From Thermoplasmatota archaeon (GTDB lineage Archaea; Thermoplasmatota; Thermoplasmata; Thermoplasmatales; GCA-001856825): a stretch of DNA of 64,000 bases. Below are positions 46,727-56,465 of the stretch, piece after piece. The translations under genes and the position numbers were made by a program. Below the pieces are notes generated by a model. That model made no database searches and was not told the DNA's origin. It saw only the letters and a program-made list of their open reading frames with translations. The DNA lies in contig JAMCUN010000007.1 of NCBI GenBank assembly GCA_023381415.1, forward strand, positions 1 to 64,000, in the 5' to 3' direction. Position 1 is the stretch's first letter; the number at the start of each line of letters is the position of its first letter.

Positions 46727-48619
46727 CTATCCCCTGAATATAGGTCTCTTAGAAAGCATCATAGAAAGAGACAGAGGAGCCTTGGGCATCCCCGCAACTG
46801 CCCCAAGGATTTCCTGGGCAAGCTCATCACTTGACCTATCGCTCTGCCCTTGTTTCCCTCTTGTTCTGACTGAAAGTTTATTGGATTCCATCTCCCTGTC
46901 GCCAATAACGCATATGTACGGAACCCAGTTCTGTTCGGCGTTCCTGATCTTCTTGCTCAGGGACGAATCAGTGTCGTCGACATCTGCCCTTATTCCCTTC
47001 TCAGTCATGTATTTGGCCTCTTCTATGCACTTCTTCAGATGCCTGTCAGCCAAGGGGACGAACCTCACCTGAGTGGGGGACAGCCAAAGTGGGAGGGAAG
47101 GGGTCTTCCCTTTCTTCTCATCCTCGGCAGCCTGCTCAAGAAGCGCGTATATCACCCTTTCTATAGCACCACTCGGAGAATCGTGAAGTATGATTGGGAA
47201 CTGCCTGTTGCTGTTCGCATCGATGTAAGTCATATTGTATCTTTTTCCATTCTCGTGATCCATCTGAACAGTCGAAAGGGCGGTCGCCTTTCCCATGGTA
47301 TCGACAACGTTGAATTCGAATTTTGGGTCGAAGTAAGCATACCTGAAGTTCCACATCTCTATCAGGACAGGTTTCCCGAAGGTTTTCACCAGATACCTGA
47401 TGAAATCTCCGTTCTCCTTCCAGAATTCCTCTGTCATCCTTATAGCAGCTTCATAGGACCCTTGCTCTATGCCGATAGAGTCAAGAACATTCATGCAGAA
47501 ATCGAACTGTTTCTTGAATTCTTCCTTGGCCTGGTCTATTCCGGCGCACATAGTATGCATGTCCGGCATCGTGAACGCCCTGAGTCTCTTAAGTCCCGTT
47601 AGCTCTCCACTCAGCTCCCTCCTGAAACTGTATCTGGTAATCTCGTAGAACCTGAATGGCAGCTGCTTGTACGATACTGTGGCATCGCTCATCAACAGGA
47701 ACTGTCCGAAATCTGCTGAAAATCTTAGGAAGAACTCCTTGTCGTCAGATTTAACGATATAATGCCTGGACGGAAACCTGTTCAGGTATTCCTTGAGGGC
47801 GGGATGTCCGTAATCGTACATTATTGGAGTTTCCACCTCTATTGCTCCATAGCTGACTGTCTTCTCAGTGACATACCTCTCAAGCAGGCTCTTTATCAGT
47901 CTCCCGTTGGGATAGAACCGCATGTTCCCCTGGTCAGACCCAGGTTCATAATCCACCAGCTGCAACTTTTGCATTAACTTGATGTGCGGCGGAACTTGCT
48001 GGTATGTTCTGACTTTTGTGATCTCATAGTCGGCGAATTTCTTAAGATTCTCATATCCCTCCTTCCTGAATTCTGCCCTAGGTACGAGCTCCCCCTCCGG
48101 GGTGAGGATGTACCAGGTAGACCTTACCTTCTCCTCCTGCTTGATTGCATCTGATATCTCCTCCTTGGCTGGAGTTCCTCCAGATGAGGCACCCTGAATA
48201 CTCTCACCTACCTTGCCAGAATAGTTCTTTAGCTGCTCTGCAAGAGGATGCCCCTTTATCTTGATGCTCCACTTCTTGTTCCAGCCGAACGGGGCCTTCA
48301 CTACTTCGCAGCTTTCAGATGCAGTCTTCCTCATGAATTCCAGCAAGTCCCTTGCCTCTCTTGGTGATTCAAGCTCCCTGCTGAGGTGCGCAAACGGATA
48401 TATAAGAAGGAGCTTTCTTTTCTGCTTTTTCATGAAACCCAATGTTTCCTGGATGGCCTTTGAAGCGATTTCTTCATTATCCCCCTTTTCCACAGAGATT
48501 AGCATCACGACTGCGTCTTCCACAGAAAACTTCTTCTCTTCACTCTCGTCATACACACTAGTCTCAGGCTCGATCAGCTCATATGACATGTTCTCTACAT
48601 CGAGTTGCAGTACCTTCAT
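46727..48619 (-). CDS. thrS: Threonyl-tRNA synthetase (archaeal type with N-terminal editing domain)
   Basis: 630 aa; N-terminal 'MKVLQLDVENMSYELIEPE...IYPFAHLSRELESPREA', class II motifs 'FRFYEITRYSFRRELSGELTGLKRLRAFTMPDMHTMC', anticodon-binding 'LWLSPTQVRFVPLADRHL'. Confidence 0.96.
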   Translation of the reverse strand: MKVLQLDVENMSYELIEPETSVYDESEEKKFSVEDAVVMLISVEKGDNEEIASKAIQETLGFMKKQKRKLLLIYPFAHLSRELESPREARDLLEFMRKTASESCEVVKAPFGWNKKWSIKIKGHPLAEQLKNYSGKVGESIQGASSGGTPAKEEISDAIKQEEKVRSTWYILTPEGELVPRAEFRKEGYENLKKFADYEITKVRTYQQVPPHIKLMQKLQLVDYEPGSDQGNMRFYPNGRLIKSLLERYVTEKTVSYGAIEVETPIMYDYGHPALKEYLNRFPSRHYIVKSDDKEFFLRFSADFGQFLLMSDATVSYKQLPFRFYEITRYSFRRELSGELTGLKRLRAFTMPDMHTMCAGIDQAKEEFKKQFDFCMNVLDSIGIEQGSYEAAIRMTEEFWKENGDFIRYLVKTFGKPVLIEMWNFRYAYFDPKFEFNVVDTMGKATALSTVQMDHENGKRYNMTYIDANSNRQFPIILHDSPSGAIERVIYALLEQAAEDEKKGKTPSLPLWLSPTQVRFVPLADRHLKKCIEEAKYMTEKGIRADVDDTDSSLSKKIRNAEQNWVPYICVIGDREMESNKLSVRTRGKQGQSDRSSDELAQEILGAVAGMPKAPLSLSMMLSKRPIFRG

Positions 48620-48712
48620 CTCTTCACCTAGGTTTCAAATCCTATACTCCGAAGATATAAAAAAACTTAGCACTGGAACAATCATCTCCTGCCATGGCTT
48701 CACAATCCTACC

Positions 48713-48952
48713 CTAGAGCCTCCACTGTGATTCCTTCTGGAAGAGTAGAACATCCCCTGTGTTGGCGTTTATCTCAATCATAGCCTTACTCTGCTTTCCA
48801 CCTGAGGTGAATTCTATGTTGTATCTCCATACCTCTCTCTCGTTTGTCTGATCCTTCTCCTGTTTTGCCATAGTTATGTTAAAATCTTCTATGTTGAATG
48901 CAAGCTTCATATGCTTTTTGACCTTTTCAACGCCCTGAGCGAAATCTAGCAT
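48713..48952 (-). CDS. Small hypothetical, PepSY-like
   Basis: 79 aa; 'WRYNIEFTSGGKQSKAMIEINANTGDVLLFQKE' resembles PepSY/propeptide folds. Confidence 0.5.
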   Translation of the reverse strand: MLDFAQGVEKVKKHMKLAFNIEDFNITMAKQEKDQTNEREVWRYNIEFTSGGKQSKAMIEINANTGDVLLFQKESQWRL

Positions 48953-49102
48953 GATCTCCCAATTATGTCAATTATGCTAATTTCCTTTTCGATTGGTAGG
49001 ACGGTACAGGAATGGTGGAATAGAAGACGAAAAGAGGAACAATTTTTAATGCCCTTAGATAGTTAAGGTAAGTTAAAATACCAATTTTAGATTTATTTCT
49101 CA

Positions 49103-50188
49103 ATGTCAACTGATAATGCTTTCAACTCCATTGATTCAATAGAATTCTACGTTGGTTCTGCAAGACAGTGGGCGTATTTCCACGAGAAAGCGATGGGGTT
49201 CAGGATTATAGGTTATTCCGGGCCTGAAACTGGGGTAAGGGACAGATGCTCATACCTTATGGAACAAGGGGACATCAGGTTGATATTCACCGGATTCCTA
49301 TCAAGGGCCTCAGAGATTTCCAGGCAGGTAGAACTTCACGGTGATGGAGTGAAGGATGTGTCTATAGACGTGAACAACCTGGACGACACCCTCTCGTTCA
49401 TCAGGGATAACGGAGTTGTCAAGCCAGGGCAGATCCAAAAGACGAAGGGGGAAGGAGGGACTCTGTACAGCACAGAGCTGAAAACATTCGGGGAGACAGT
49501 TCACTCTCTGAAGGACTACGGAGAATGGGACTCGGACCTTCCGCCCGGATTTGTTGAAGTTGAATCTGGGGAAAGAAAGATTGTAGTGAGGAAGGTGGAC
49601 CATGTCGTGGGGAATGTCGAGGAGAATAAGATGGATCCCTGGGTGAACTTCTACGTTAAGGGGCTGGGTTTCAGGCAACTTTTGAGTTTTGATGACAAGG
49701 ACATAAGCACTAAGTACTCTGCGCTCAAGAGCAAGGTGGTAGAATATGGCGGACGGAAGATAGTTTTCCCCATAAACGAACCTGCGCTAGGTCTCAAGAA
49801 ATCACAGATCCAGGAGTACCTGGATTACTATGAGTCCCCCGGGGTGCAGCATATCGCTCTTTCTACAGACAACATCGTGGAAACTGTCAGAAAGCTGAAA
49901 CGGAACGGGATACAGTTCCTGGAGACTCCCGGCACTTACTATGACGAACTTGAGGACAGGGTTGGGAAGATAGACGAGGACATGGATGCACTGAGGGAAT
50001 TGAATATCCTCGTGGACAGGGACGATGACGGTTATCTCCTGCAGATATTCACCAAACCGATAGGAGACCGACCAACGTTCTTCTACGAGATAATCCAGAG
50101 AAAGGGTGCAACCTCGTTTGGAAAGGGAAATTTCAAGGCACTATTCGAGAGCATTGAGAAGGAACAGGAGAAGAGAGGAAACCTCTAG
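49103..50188 (+). CDS. hpd: 4-hydroxyphenylpyruvate dioxygenase
   Basis: 'SIEFYVGSARQWAYFHEKAMGFRIIGYSGPETGVRDRCSYLMEQGDIRLIFTG', 'VDHVVGNV', 'ESPGVQHIALSTDNIVETVRKL', 'DDGYLLQIFTKPIGDRPTFFYEIIQRKGATSFGKGNFKALFESIE'. Confidence 0.96.
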   Translation: MSTDNAFNSIDSIEFYVGSARQWAYFHEKAMGFRIIGYSGPETGVRDRCSYLMEQGDIRLIFTGFLSRASEISRQVELHGDGVKDVSIDVNNLDDTLSFIRDNGVVKPGQIQKTKGEGGTLYSTELKTFGETVHSLKDYGEWDSDLPPGFVEVESGERKIVVRKVDHVVGNVEENKMDPWVNFYVKGLGFRQLLSFDDKDISTKYSALKSKVVEYGGRKIVFPINEPALGLKKSQIQEYLDYYESPGVQHIALSTDNIVETVRKLKRNGIQFLETPGTYYDELEDRVGKIDEDMDALRELNILVDRDDDGYLLQIFTKPIGDRPTFFYEIIQRKGATSFGKGNFKALFESIEKEQEKRGNL

Positions 50189-50190
50189 TC

Positions 50191-51054
50191 ATGAAAATCG
50201 CTAGGATCGAAACTGACGGTAAGATACGGAATGCAGTCCTCACGGGGGAAGAGGAGTTCCTACCGATAGATGAATCGATAAACTTCTACGACATCAAAGA
50301 AACCAATCCAGAGGCACATGAGGATAAGCTCCAGAAGTTCGGGCCGAGCGACCTCAGGGTACCCCTCCCGGAAGTGAAGTCCATAAGGGATTTCTACGCA
50401 TTCGAGGATCATGTGAGGAAGGCTAGGGCCAGGAGGGGGCTGGAAATGGTCCAGGAATGGTACGATGTCCCGGCATATTACTACTCCGGCACCTCCATGC
50501 TTTATCCTTCAGGTTCTCAGATTCCACATCCTTCATTTTCAGCAGAGCTAGACTATGAGATGGAGGTGGCAGTCGTGATAGGGAAGGGGGGAATGAACAT
50601 TCGGAGGGAGGAAGCGTTCTCCCACATTCTTGGATTCATGCTTGCAAACGACTGGTCTGCCCGCGACATCCAGAGGAAGGAGATGAAGATCGGCCTTGGT
50701 CCATCGAAATCTAAAGATTTTGCTACCAGCCTGGGTCCTTACATCACCACAACGGACGATCTGGAGGAATTCAGGGAAACAGGGGACAGGTTTGACATGC
50801 CTGTGGAGGCATACGTGAACGGGAAGAGGTATTCCTCAGGAAACGTCAGGGATATGCACTGGTCTTTTTCGGAGCTGATTGAATATGCATCAAATGGGAC
50901 AATGCTGAGGGAAGGGGACGTGATAATGTCGGGCACAGTATCAACGGGATGCATACTGGAACTTGGACCTGAGGAGCATGGCTGGTTGAAGAAGGGAGAT
51001 AATGTATCAATAAGGAGCCCGGCACTCGGTGAGTTGACAAATGAGGTAATTTGA
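50191..51054 (+). CDS. Fumarylacetoacetate hydrolase family protein
   Basis: 'PSFSAELDYEMEVAVVIGKGG', 'ILGFMLANDWSARDIQRKEMKIGLGPSKSKDFATSLGPYI', 'GDVIMSGTVSTGCILELGPE'. Confidence 0.94.
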   Translation: MKIARIETDGKIRNAVLTGEEEFLPIDESINFYDIKETNPEAHEDKLQKFGPSDLRVPLPEVKSIRDFYAFEDHVRKARARRGLEMVQEWYDVPAYYYSGTSMLYPSGSQIPHPSFSAELDYEMEVAVVIGKGGMNIRREEAFSHILGFMLANDWSARDIQRKEMKIGLGPSKSKDFATSLGPYITTTDDLEEFRETGDRFDMPVEAYVNGKRYSSGNVRDMHWSFSELIEYASNGTMLREGDVIMSGTVSTGCILELGPEEHGWLKKGDNVSIRSPALGELTNEVI

Positions 51055-52194
51055 ATGGTTTACTATGTTAGGCAAGGCAGGATGCCCAGAACAAGGCACA
51101 CATACGAAAGCAGGAATAAATTGCTCAGAGAGGAACTATTTGGGGAGGAGAGCTTCGACGGCTCCTATTCTTTGCTGTACCACAGGAACGAGCCGACTAG
51201 GATCAAGTCTATCAGGGAAGCTAGGAAGGATGAGCCGAAATTTGAAACCCTGAAACTGCACAAGATGATAGATACGGACATACAGAAAAGGCAGGGGAAT
51301 TTCATCAACGGAAGGAAACCGCTGTTCGGCAACGAAACGCTGCACATATTGATTTTGAAACCATCCAGTCGCACGAGTGACCTTTTCAGACATGGGATCA
51401 GGGATCAGCTCTTCTTTGTGCATAGGGGTGACGGGAAATTCAAGACCATTATGGGAGAACTGCCATTCGGAGAGGGGGATTATATCTACGTGCCGAAGGG
51501 GACGATCTACAATCTTGAGCATTCCGAGGATGCTGAATTCCTGCTGATAGAGTCAAGGGACAATATATCTGTACCGCAGAGATATCTGAACAGGTACGGT
51601 CAGATAAAGGAGGGAGTGCCGTATTATTCAAGGGACTTCCGTCATCCTGTGCTGCGGAGGGGGAGGGAAGTGAAGAAAAATTGTGAGGTGTACGTGGATT
51701 TCGACGACAGGTATGTTGTTGAAACCAGGGACGACAGCCCGTTTGACCTAGAAGGTTGGGACGGCTACCATTTTCCGTTCGCTATAAACATCAGAGACAT
51801 TATGCCCATAGTGGGGAAGGTGCATCAGCCTCCACCCGTCCATGAGACGTTCTCTTCGAAGTCGTTTATGGTAGGTACGTTCCTGCCAAGAAAGTATGAC
51901 TTCCACGAGAGGGCAATTCCAATATCATATTACCACAGCAATGTCGACACGGATGAATTCCTCTACTATGCCTCTGGGAATTTCATGAGCAGGAAGGGCA
52001 TCAGGGAAGGGTCAATCACAATCCACGTCAGGGGGATGATCCACGGTCCTCAACCAGGAACTGTCGAGAAGTCACTGGGAAAGGAAGAGACGGACGAAAC
52101 AGGCATAATGGTCGAAAGTTATGAGAGGCTTGGCATATCGGAAGAAGGGAAAAGGTTAGAAAACAAAAATTACATGAAGACATGGTATGAATGA
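51055..52194 (+). CDS. hmgA: Homogentisate 1,2-dioxygenase
   Basis: 379 aa; 'LFFVHRGDGKFKTIMGELPFGEGDYIYVPKGTIYNLE', 'YHFPFAINIRDIMPIVGKVHQPPPVHETFSSKSFMVGTFLPRKYDFHERAIPISYYHSNVDTDEFLYYASG'. Confidence 0.95.
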   Translation: MVYYVRQGRMPRTRHTYESRNKLLREELFGEESFDGSYSLLYHRNEPTRIKSIREARKDEPKFETLKLHKMIDTDIQKRQGNFINGRKPLFGNETLHILILKPSSRTSDLFRHGIRDQLFFVHRGDGKFKTIMGELPFGEGDYIYVPKGTIYNLEHSEDAEFLLIESRDNISVPQRYLNRYGQIKEGVPYYSRDFRHPVLRRGREVKKNCEVYVDFDDRYVVETRDDSPFDLEGWDGYHFPFAINIRDIMPIVGKVHQPPPVHETFSSKSFMVGTFLPRKYDFHERAIPISYYHSNVDTDEFLYYASGNFMSRKGIREGSITIHVRGMIHGPQPGTVEKSLGKEETDETGIMVESYERLGISEEGKRLENKNYMKTWYE

Positions 52195-53216
52195 TGCAGT
52201 TTAATTTTCTGCCAATAGACATGGTATCAGTAGGAGAGAAGTCAATAGAGGAGATATCGGCACTGATCGGAAAGGATGACCTTAAGGATTCAGCGATAGT
52301 GACAAGCAGGTCAGTGGCCGGAAATGATTTCTTCAGGAGGGCTGTGGAAATGCTAGGAGACCCGAGGGTCTTCAGCGGCATATCGCAGCACTCCCCAATC
52401 GAGGAGATAGACTCAATCGCAGGGGAGATCAAGGGAAAGAATGTGAAGTACCTTATTTCAATTGGAGGTGGCAGCGTCATAGACTCTACCAAGGTGATAA
52501 GGTCAAAGACGGACACGGAGATAAAGCAGATAGCAGTTCCCACAACACTCTCCGCATCTGAATTCTCCCATATAGCTGGGTATACCGAAAACGGCGAGAA
52601 GAAGGGTATCAGGGGGAAGGAGCTGACACCAAGATACATCTTCCTGGATCCTAATGCGACACTTGAAACGCCAACAACGCTCTGGAGGTCTAGCGGAATA
52701 AGGGCGATCGATCACGCTATTGAAGGAACGCTGGGGGAGGGGATGGTCGACTTGAGGGTGGCCTTCTCCAGGCTTTCAGTTGAAAAGATGATGGCTAATC
52801 TTGAAGGGAACTGGACGGACAGGAGGCTTGAATGCCAGGTCGCCTCTTGGTATTCTTACATGGATGTCTATGACAGCCCCATGGGATACAGCCACAGGAT
52901 AGGGAAGATCATCGGTGCCAGGTGGAACATACCGCACGGGATGACATCGTGCATGACCCTTCCTGAGATATTGAGGTACTATTCTGCATCCCCTCCGCCT
53001 GGAATGGCGAAACTGGCATCCTCCATCACGGGAGAAGGGGATGGGTCAAAAGCAATTGAATCCCTTGCAGCCAGACTGGACTCATTCATCCAGGAACTTG
53101 GCTTAAAGAAGAGGTTCTCGGATTATGGAATGAAGGAGGAGGACCTGAAATATATCGAGGACAAGCTTGGAAGCGCAGATGACTTGCTCATAGACCATCT
53201 CCGGAATATGCTCTGA
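52191..53216 (+). CDS. Iron-containing alcohol dehydrogenase family (maleylacetate reductase-like)
   Basis: 'YLISIGGGSVIDSTKVI', 'AVPTTLSASEFSHIAGYTENGEKKGI', 'GIRAIDHAIEGT', 'GYSHRIGKIIGARWNIPHGMTSCMTLP'. 4-nt overlap with hmgA. Confidence 0.87.
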   Translation: MMQFNFLPIDMVSVGEKSIEEISALIGKDDLKDSAIVTSRSVAGNDFFRRAVEMLGDPRVFSGISQHSPIEEIDSIAGEIKGKNVKYLISIGGGSVIDSTKVIRSKTDTEIKQIAVPTTLSASEFSHIAGYTENGEKKGIRGKELTPRYIFLDPNATLETPTTLWRSSGIRAIDHAIEGTLGEGMVDLRVAFSRLSVEKMMANLEGNWTDRRLECQVASWYSYMDVYDSPMGYSHRIGKIIGARWNIPHGMTSCMTLPEILRYYSASPPPGMAKLASSITGEGDGSKAIESLAARLDSFIQELGLKKRFSDYGMKEEDLKYIEDKLGSADDLLIDHLRNML

Positions 53217-53227
53217 CCGGATGACGG

Positions 53228-54415
53228 TCACCTGACCGCCAATCTGCTGAGCCTGTTGTGAATGAAAAGCTCCAGATTATCTTCCACTGACTCCGAGTCA
53301 GCCTTCCACATATCGATGTGGTTTACGGTCATGAGAGAGGAAAGGAACTCCCCTGCATCGAGGACAATGGCATCAGTGACCTTGTTCTGCCTTGCCATGG
53401 CCAGGACCCTCTGAGCATTCTTCTCTCCAGTGATGGCCTGAGGGTCAACTTTCTCAGTCCGGGATGAGGTTCTTGCACCGTCAACGAACGTAACGAAGAG
53501 GTATTGGAGGGACTTTGACGTTGTGGTTGATATCCTCCCTGGCTCTCCGATGGGAAGCATCACTACCCTGTTTGGATCCTTGGATGGTTCTATATGGACG
53601 ACTACGTCCTTCACGTCCGGTATTTCACGTAGCACCCTCTCCTCAAGCCAGTCTGATACATCGTGCGCTTCTTCTATCGTAAGCCTGCTGTTCACAGTTA
53701 TGACAACTTCAACAAATATCACAGGGCCAGCCCAGCGGGCCTTGACAGATTTCACACTGGTGATCTCGCCGTTTTCCTTCGAGATATCTTCAATCTTGGG
53801 AACGACACTCCTATCCTTTGGGAGGTCCATGATGCTCGTGACGCTGTCCCTCCCTATCTTGAAGGCGGTGTAGAGAATTCCTATGGCTGCTATGACTATT
53901 GCTATGTAATAGAAGAGCGCGATCTTGGTGACGTAGCTGACCAGCAGACCGGCGCCTACACCCAGCCCGACATAGACATCAGAGTAGTTGTGGTAGCCGT
54001 CCGAAACAAGGGAAGGGGAGTTTACTGCCCTCCCGCCAACTATCTTTACTATCCCTGAGAACAGGAGGGGTACTACCGAAACGAGCTGGAGGATACCTGA
54101 TTGAAGGTTTGACTGGAGGTTGATGGATGGAACAGAGAGAAGAAGGTCCACAGCCGTGAATGCTATGATTATTGCAATAGAAAGCGACACAAGGTCTTCT
54201 ACTCTGAAGAGGCCGTAGGAATATCTCTTGCTGTATCTGCTGTTAGCCAGACGGATAGCGGCAAACACCACAACTGTAACAAGCAGATCCGTGAGGATGT
54301 GGAAACTTTCGAACAGTAGGGCGAAGTTTCTATAAAATACTGCACCCGCAACCCTGATGAAAAACACTGTTACTTGGAGTAACAGGGCTATCGCAATGTA
54401 GCCATTGAGTGTCAA
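53228..54415 (-). CDS. Cation diffusion facilitator (CDF) transporter
   Basis: 'FESFHILTDLLVTVVVFAAIRLANSRYSKRYSYGLFRVEDLVSL', 'SDGYHNYSDVYVGLGV', cytoplasmic domain 'HDVSDWLEERVLREIPDVKDVVVHIEP'. Confidence 0.9.
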   Translation of the reverse strand: MTLNGYIAIALLLQVTVFFIRVAGAVFYRNFALLFESFHILTDLLVTVVVFAAIRLANSRYSKRYSYGLFRVEDLVSLSIAIIIAFTAVDLLLSVPSINLQSNLQSGILQLVSVVPLLFSGIVKIVGGRAVNSPSLVSDGYHNYSDVYVGLGVGAGLLVSYVTKIALFYYIAIVIAAIGILYTAFKIGRDSVTSIMDLPKDRSVVPKIEDISKENGEITSVKSVKARWAGPVIFVEVVITVNSRLTIEEAHDVSDWLEERVLREIPDVKDVVVHIEPSKDPNRVVMLPIGEPGRISTTTSKSLQYLFVTFVDGARTSSRTEKVDPQAITGEKNAQRVLAMARQNKVTDAIVLDAGEFLSSLMTVNHIDMWKADSESVEDNLELFIHNRLSRLAVR

Positions 54416-54493
54416 TTTGGATGAATTTTTTTTCAGAATTGTTTATCAGGCGAAGAGATAAAAGAATTAGCCTACTTAAATCAGACTTAAAAC

Positions 54494-55087
54494 TCATTTG
54501 TGTAAAGTCAGGATGATGATACCTCGGCTGTGTTTTATCGATTTCTCCACCCCTTCTATATTTAGTGCCTCCCACTCCCCTTCCTCAACGCCGTGGGAAC
54601 TGTCGAAACGCCTTCCAGAATTGTCGTATTCGTATATTGAGATGAAGCCGTGGTCGCTGAGATGGGGAATTATCGATTTTAACGACTGATCTCTGTCAAC
54701 CCAGTGATGGTATGAGAAGGAAGATACGATTGCGTCAAACTTAGCTTCAAATGGGATCGACCTGCTGTTTCCGCTCTTCAGCTCCACCCTGTTAGATAGC
54801 CCCTTCCTGCTAACATTCTTCATGGCTCTCTGGAGCATGTGGGGAGAGGGATCGAGACCGTAGAATTTCTTCGTCTTGTATTTCTCCGCAAGCCTAACTA
54901 GAAGCGCTCCCGTCCCGCATCCGATGTCCAACAGGCTATCAAAATTCTTCGTCTCCAGGTCGTCCTTTATAACTTCATAATACCTGTTCAGGAAGATAGA
55001 CCCGATTCCGAAGAAGAATGACGTAACAGGTCCGAATCGCTCCTCTCCTTCCAGGTAAAGGTCTTCAGTTGTCACAGTTCTTCGCAC
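54494..55087 (-). CDS. Class I SAM-dependent methyltransferase
   Basis: 'FDSLLDIGCGTGALLVRLAEKY', 'FDAIVSSFSYHHWVDRDQSLKSIIPHL'. Confidence 0.9.
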   Translation of the reverse strand: MRRTVTTEDLYLEGEERFGPVTSFFFGIGSIFLNRYYEVIKDDLETKNFDSLLDIGCGTGALLVRLAEKYKTKKFYGLDPSPHMLQRAMKNVSRKGLSNRVELKSGNSRSIPFEAKFDAIVSSFSYHHWVDRDQSLKSIIPHLSDHGFISIYEYDNSGRRFDSSHGVEEGEWEALNIEGVEKSIKHSRGIIILTLHK

Positions 55088-55424
55088 TTTGGGCTATCCA
55101 GGTCTGCCCCCAGTTCCTCATCGAGTCCACGACGGCGCTCAGGGACTTGCCCTTCTCCGTCAGTGTGTAGGTTACCCTGACCGGTCTGGATTCGCTCACA
55201 TTCCTGTCAAGTATGTGTTCTTCTTCCAGGAACTTTAGCTTCTCCGATAGCATCCTCGAAGATATCCCTTCGACGGACTTCTTCAGTTGGTTGAATCCCT
55301 TGGATTCTGTACACAGGTCCCTAAGTATCATGAAGGTCCAGACATCTCTGAGGATGTATAACGTCCTTTCCACTGGACACGCAGAATTCTTTCTTGTTTC
55401 CATGTCATAGTGGCTGTGCTGCAC
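55065..55424 (-). CDS. HxlR-family transcriptional regulator
   Basis: 'CPVERTLYILRDVWTFMILRDLCTESKGFNQLKKSVEGISSRMLSEKLKFLEEEHILDRNV...RVTYTLTEKGKSL'. Confidence 0.94.
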   Translation of the reverse strand: MQHSHYDMETRKNSACPVERTLYILRDVWTFMILRDLCTESKGFNQLKKSVEGISSRMLSEKLKFLEEEHILDRNVSESRPVRVTYTLTEKGKSLSAVVDSMRNWGQTWIAQSAKNCDN

Positions 55425-55567
55425 ATACCTATATTTAAACTAAGTTAATATAATTAACCTACACACTTTCCGTGCTCGATAGCACCGCCTATTTCGAACG
55501 GTAGTGTTACGTTACCCTAGTTTTCTACCGCAAAAAACGATTTATGGTCGCACAGGATTAAAGGTAG

Positions 55568-56422
55568 GTGAATTACAGAGGATCCAAAACGATCGACGTC
55601 ATTCTATTTCTAGTTATGTCGTCATCGTGGGCCCTGAACTACTCTTTCCTGAAGTTTGCCCTTGTCTACGAACCTCCGATGGTGGCGCTCCTCTTCAGGG
55701 TCATATTTGCCGCCGTTTTCTCCATCCCGTTTTCATACTCGAGCCTTAGGCTGGTGAAGAGCATAGGCTTGTGGAAGCTGGTCGTAATGAGCCTTCTAAA
55801 CGTTTCTATCTTCATGGGTCTCTGGTTCATCGGGGAGAGGACGGAGAGCGCTTCGATCTCTTCAATACTAGTTTACACCTACCCAATAGTATCCGTATTC
55901 TTCTCCTGGCTCTTCCTGCAGGAAAAGCTGTCCAACTTGAAGATATTGGGCATAGTGGTGGGATTCGCTGGGATAGTAGTGATATTCCTAGACCAGCTAT
56001 CCATCAGTTTCAGCATTGGACTGTTCCTTCTTATTGGGTCCGCAATATCATGGGCAGCGGGGACAATCTACTACAAGAAGTACCTGAGGGAAGCGGACAT
56101 GGGGGTAGTAAATACGTTCCAGTTCCTCCTGGCTCTTCCCGTAGTCTTCATCGTTGCTCTATTTTATGGAGGAATGAGGCCGATCACAGTGAACTTCATC
56201 CTAGTGACCGTATACATGGGGGCCATAGGCTCAGCCGCTGCATACTTCATCTACTGGGGCCTCATCAAAAAATACAGAGTCTCCCACGTGTCACCGTACC
56301 TCTTTTCAGTACCTGCGCTTTCGATACTTTTCAGCGTCTTCCTGAACAACGACAGGCTGACGGCTCTCAGTCTAGGGGGGTTCGCTCTGGTTGCCGCTGG
56401 TATTTTCATAAGTTCAAGGTAG
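55568..56422 (+). CDS. EamA/DMT family transporter
   Basis: 284 aa, about 10 TM; 'SSSWALNYSFLKFALVYEPPMVALLFRVIFAAVF', 'ASISSILVYTYPIVSVFFSWLFLQEKLSNLKILGIVVGFAGIVVI'. Confidence 0.9.
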   Translation: MNYRGSKTIDVILFLVMSSSWALNYSFLKFALVYEPPMVALLFRVIFAAVFSIPFSYSSLRLVKSIGLWKLVVMSLLNVSIFMGLWFIGERTESASISSILVYTYPIVSVFFSWLFLQEKLSNLKILGIVVGFAGIVVIFLDQLSISFSIGLFLLIGSAISWAAGTIYYKKYLREADMGVVNTFQFLLALPVVFIVALFYGGMRPITVNFILVTVYMGAIGSAAAYFIYWGLIKKYRVSHVSPYLFSVPALSILFSVFLNNDRLTALSLGGFALVAAGIFISSR

Positions 56423-56465
56423 GAGCTCGTCACTTTCGTGTTAGACAAGGCATCCATCACTCCGT

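Noticed and set aside
47039-47602. 187-aa plus-strand ORF antisense to thrS
   Set aside because: Antisense to unmistakable threonyl-tRNA synthetase sequence.
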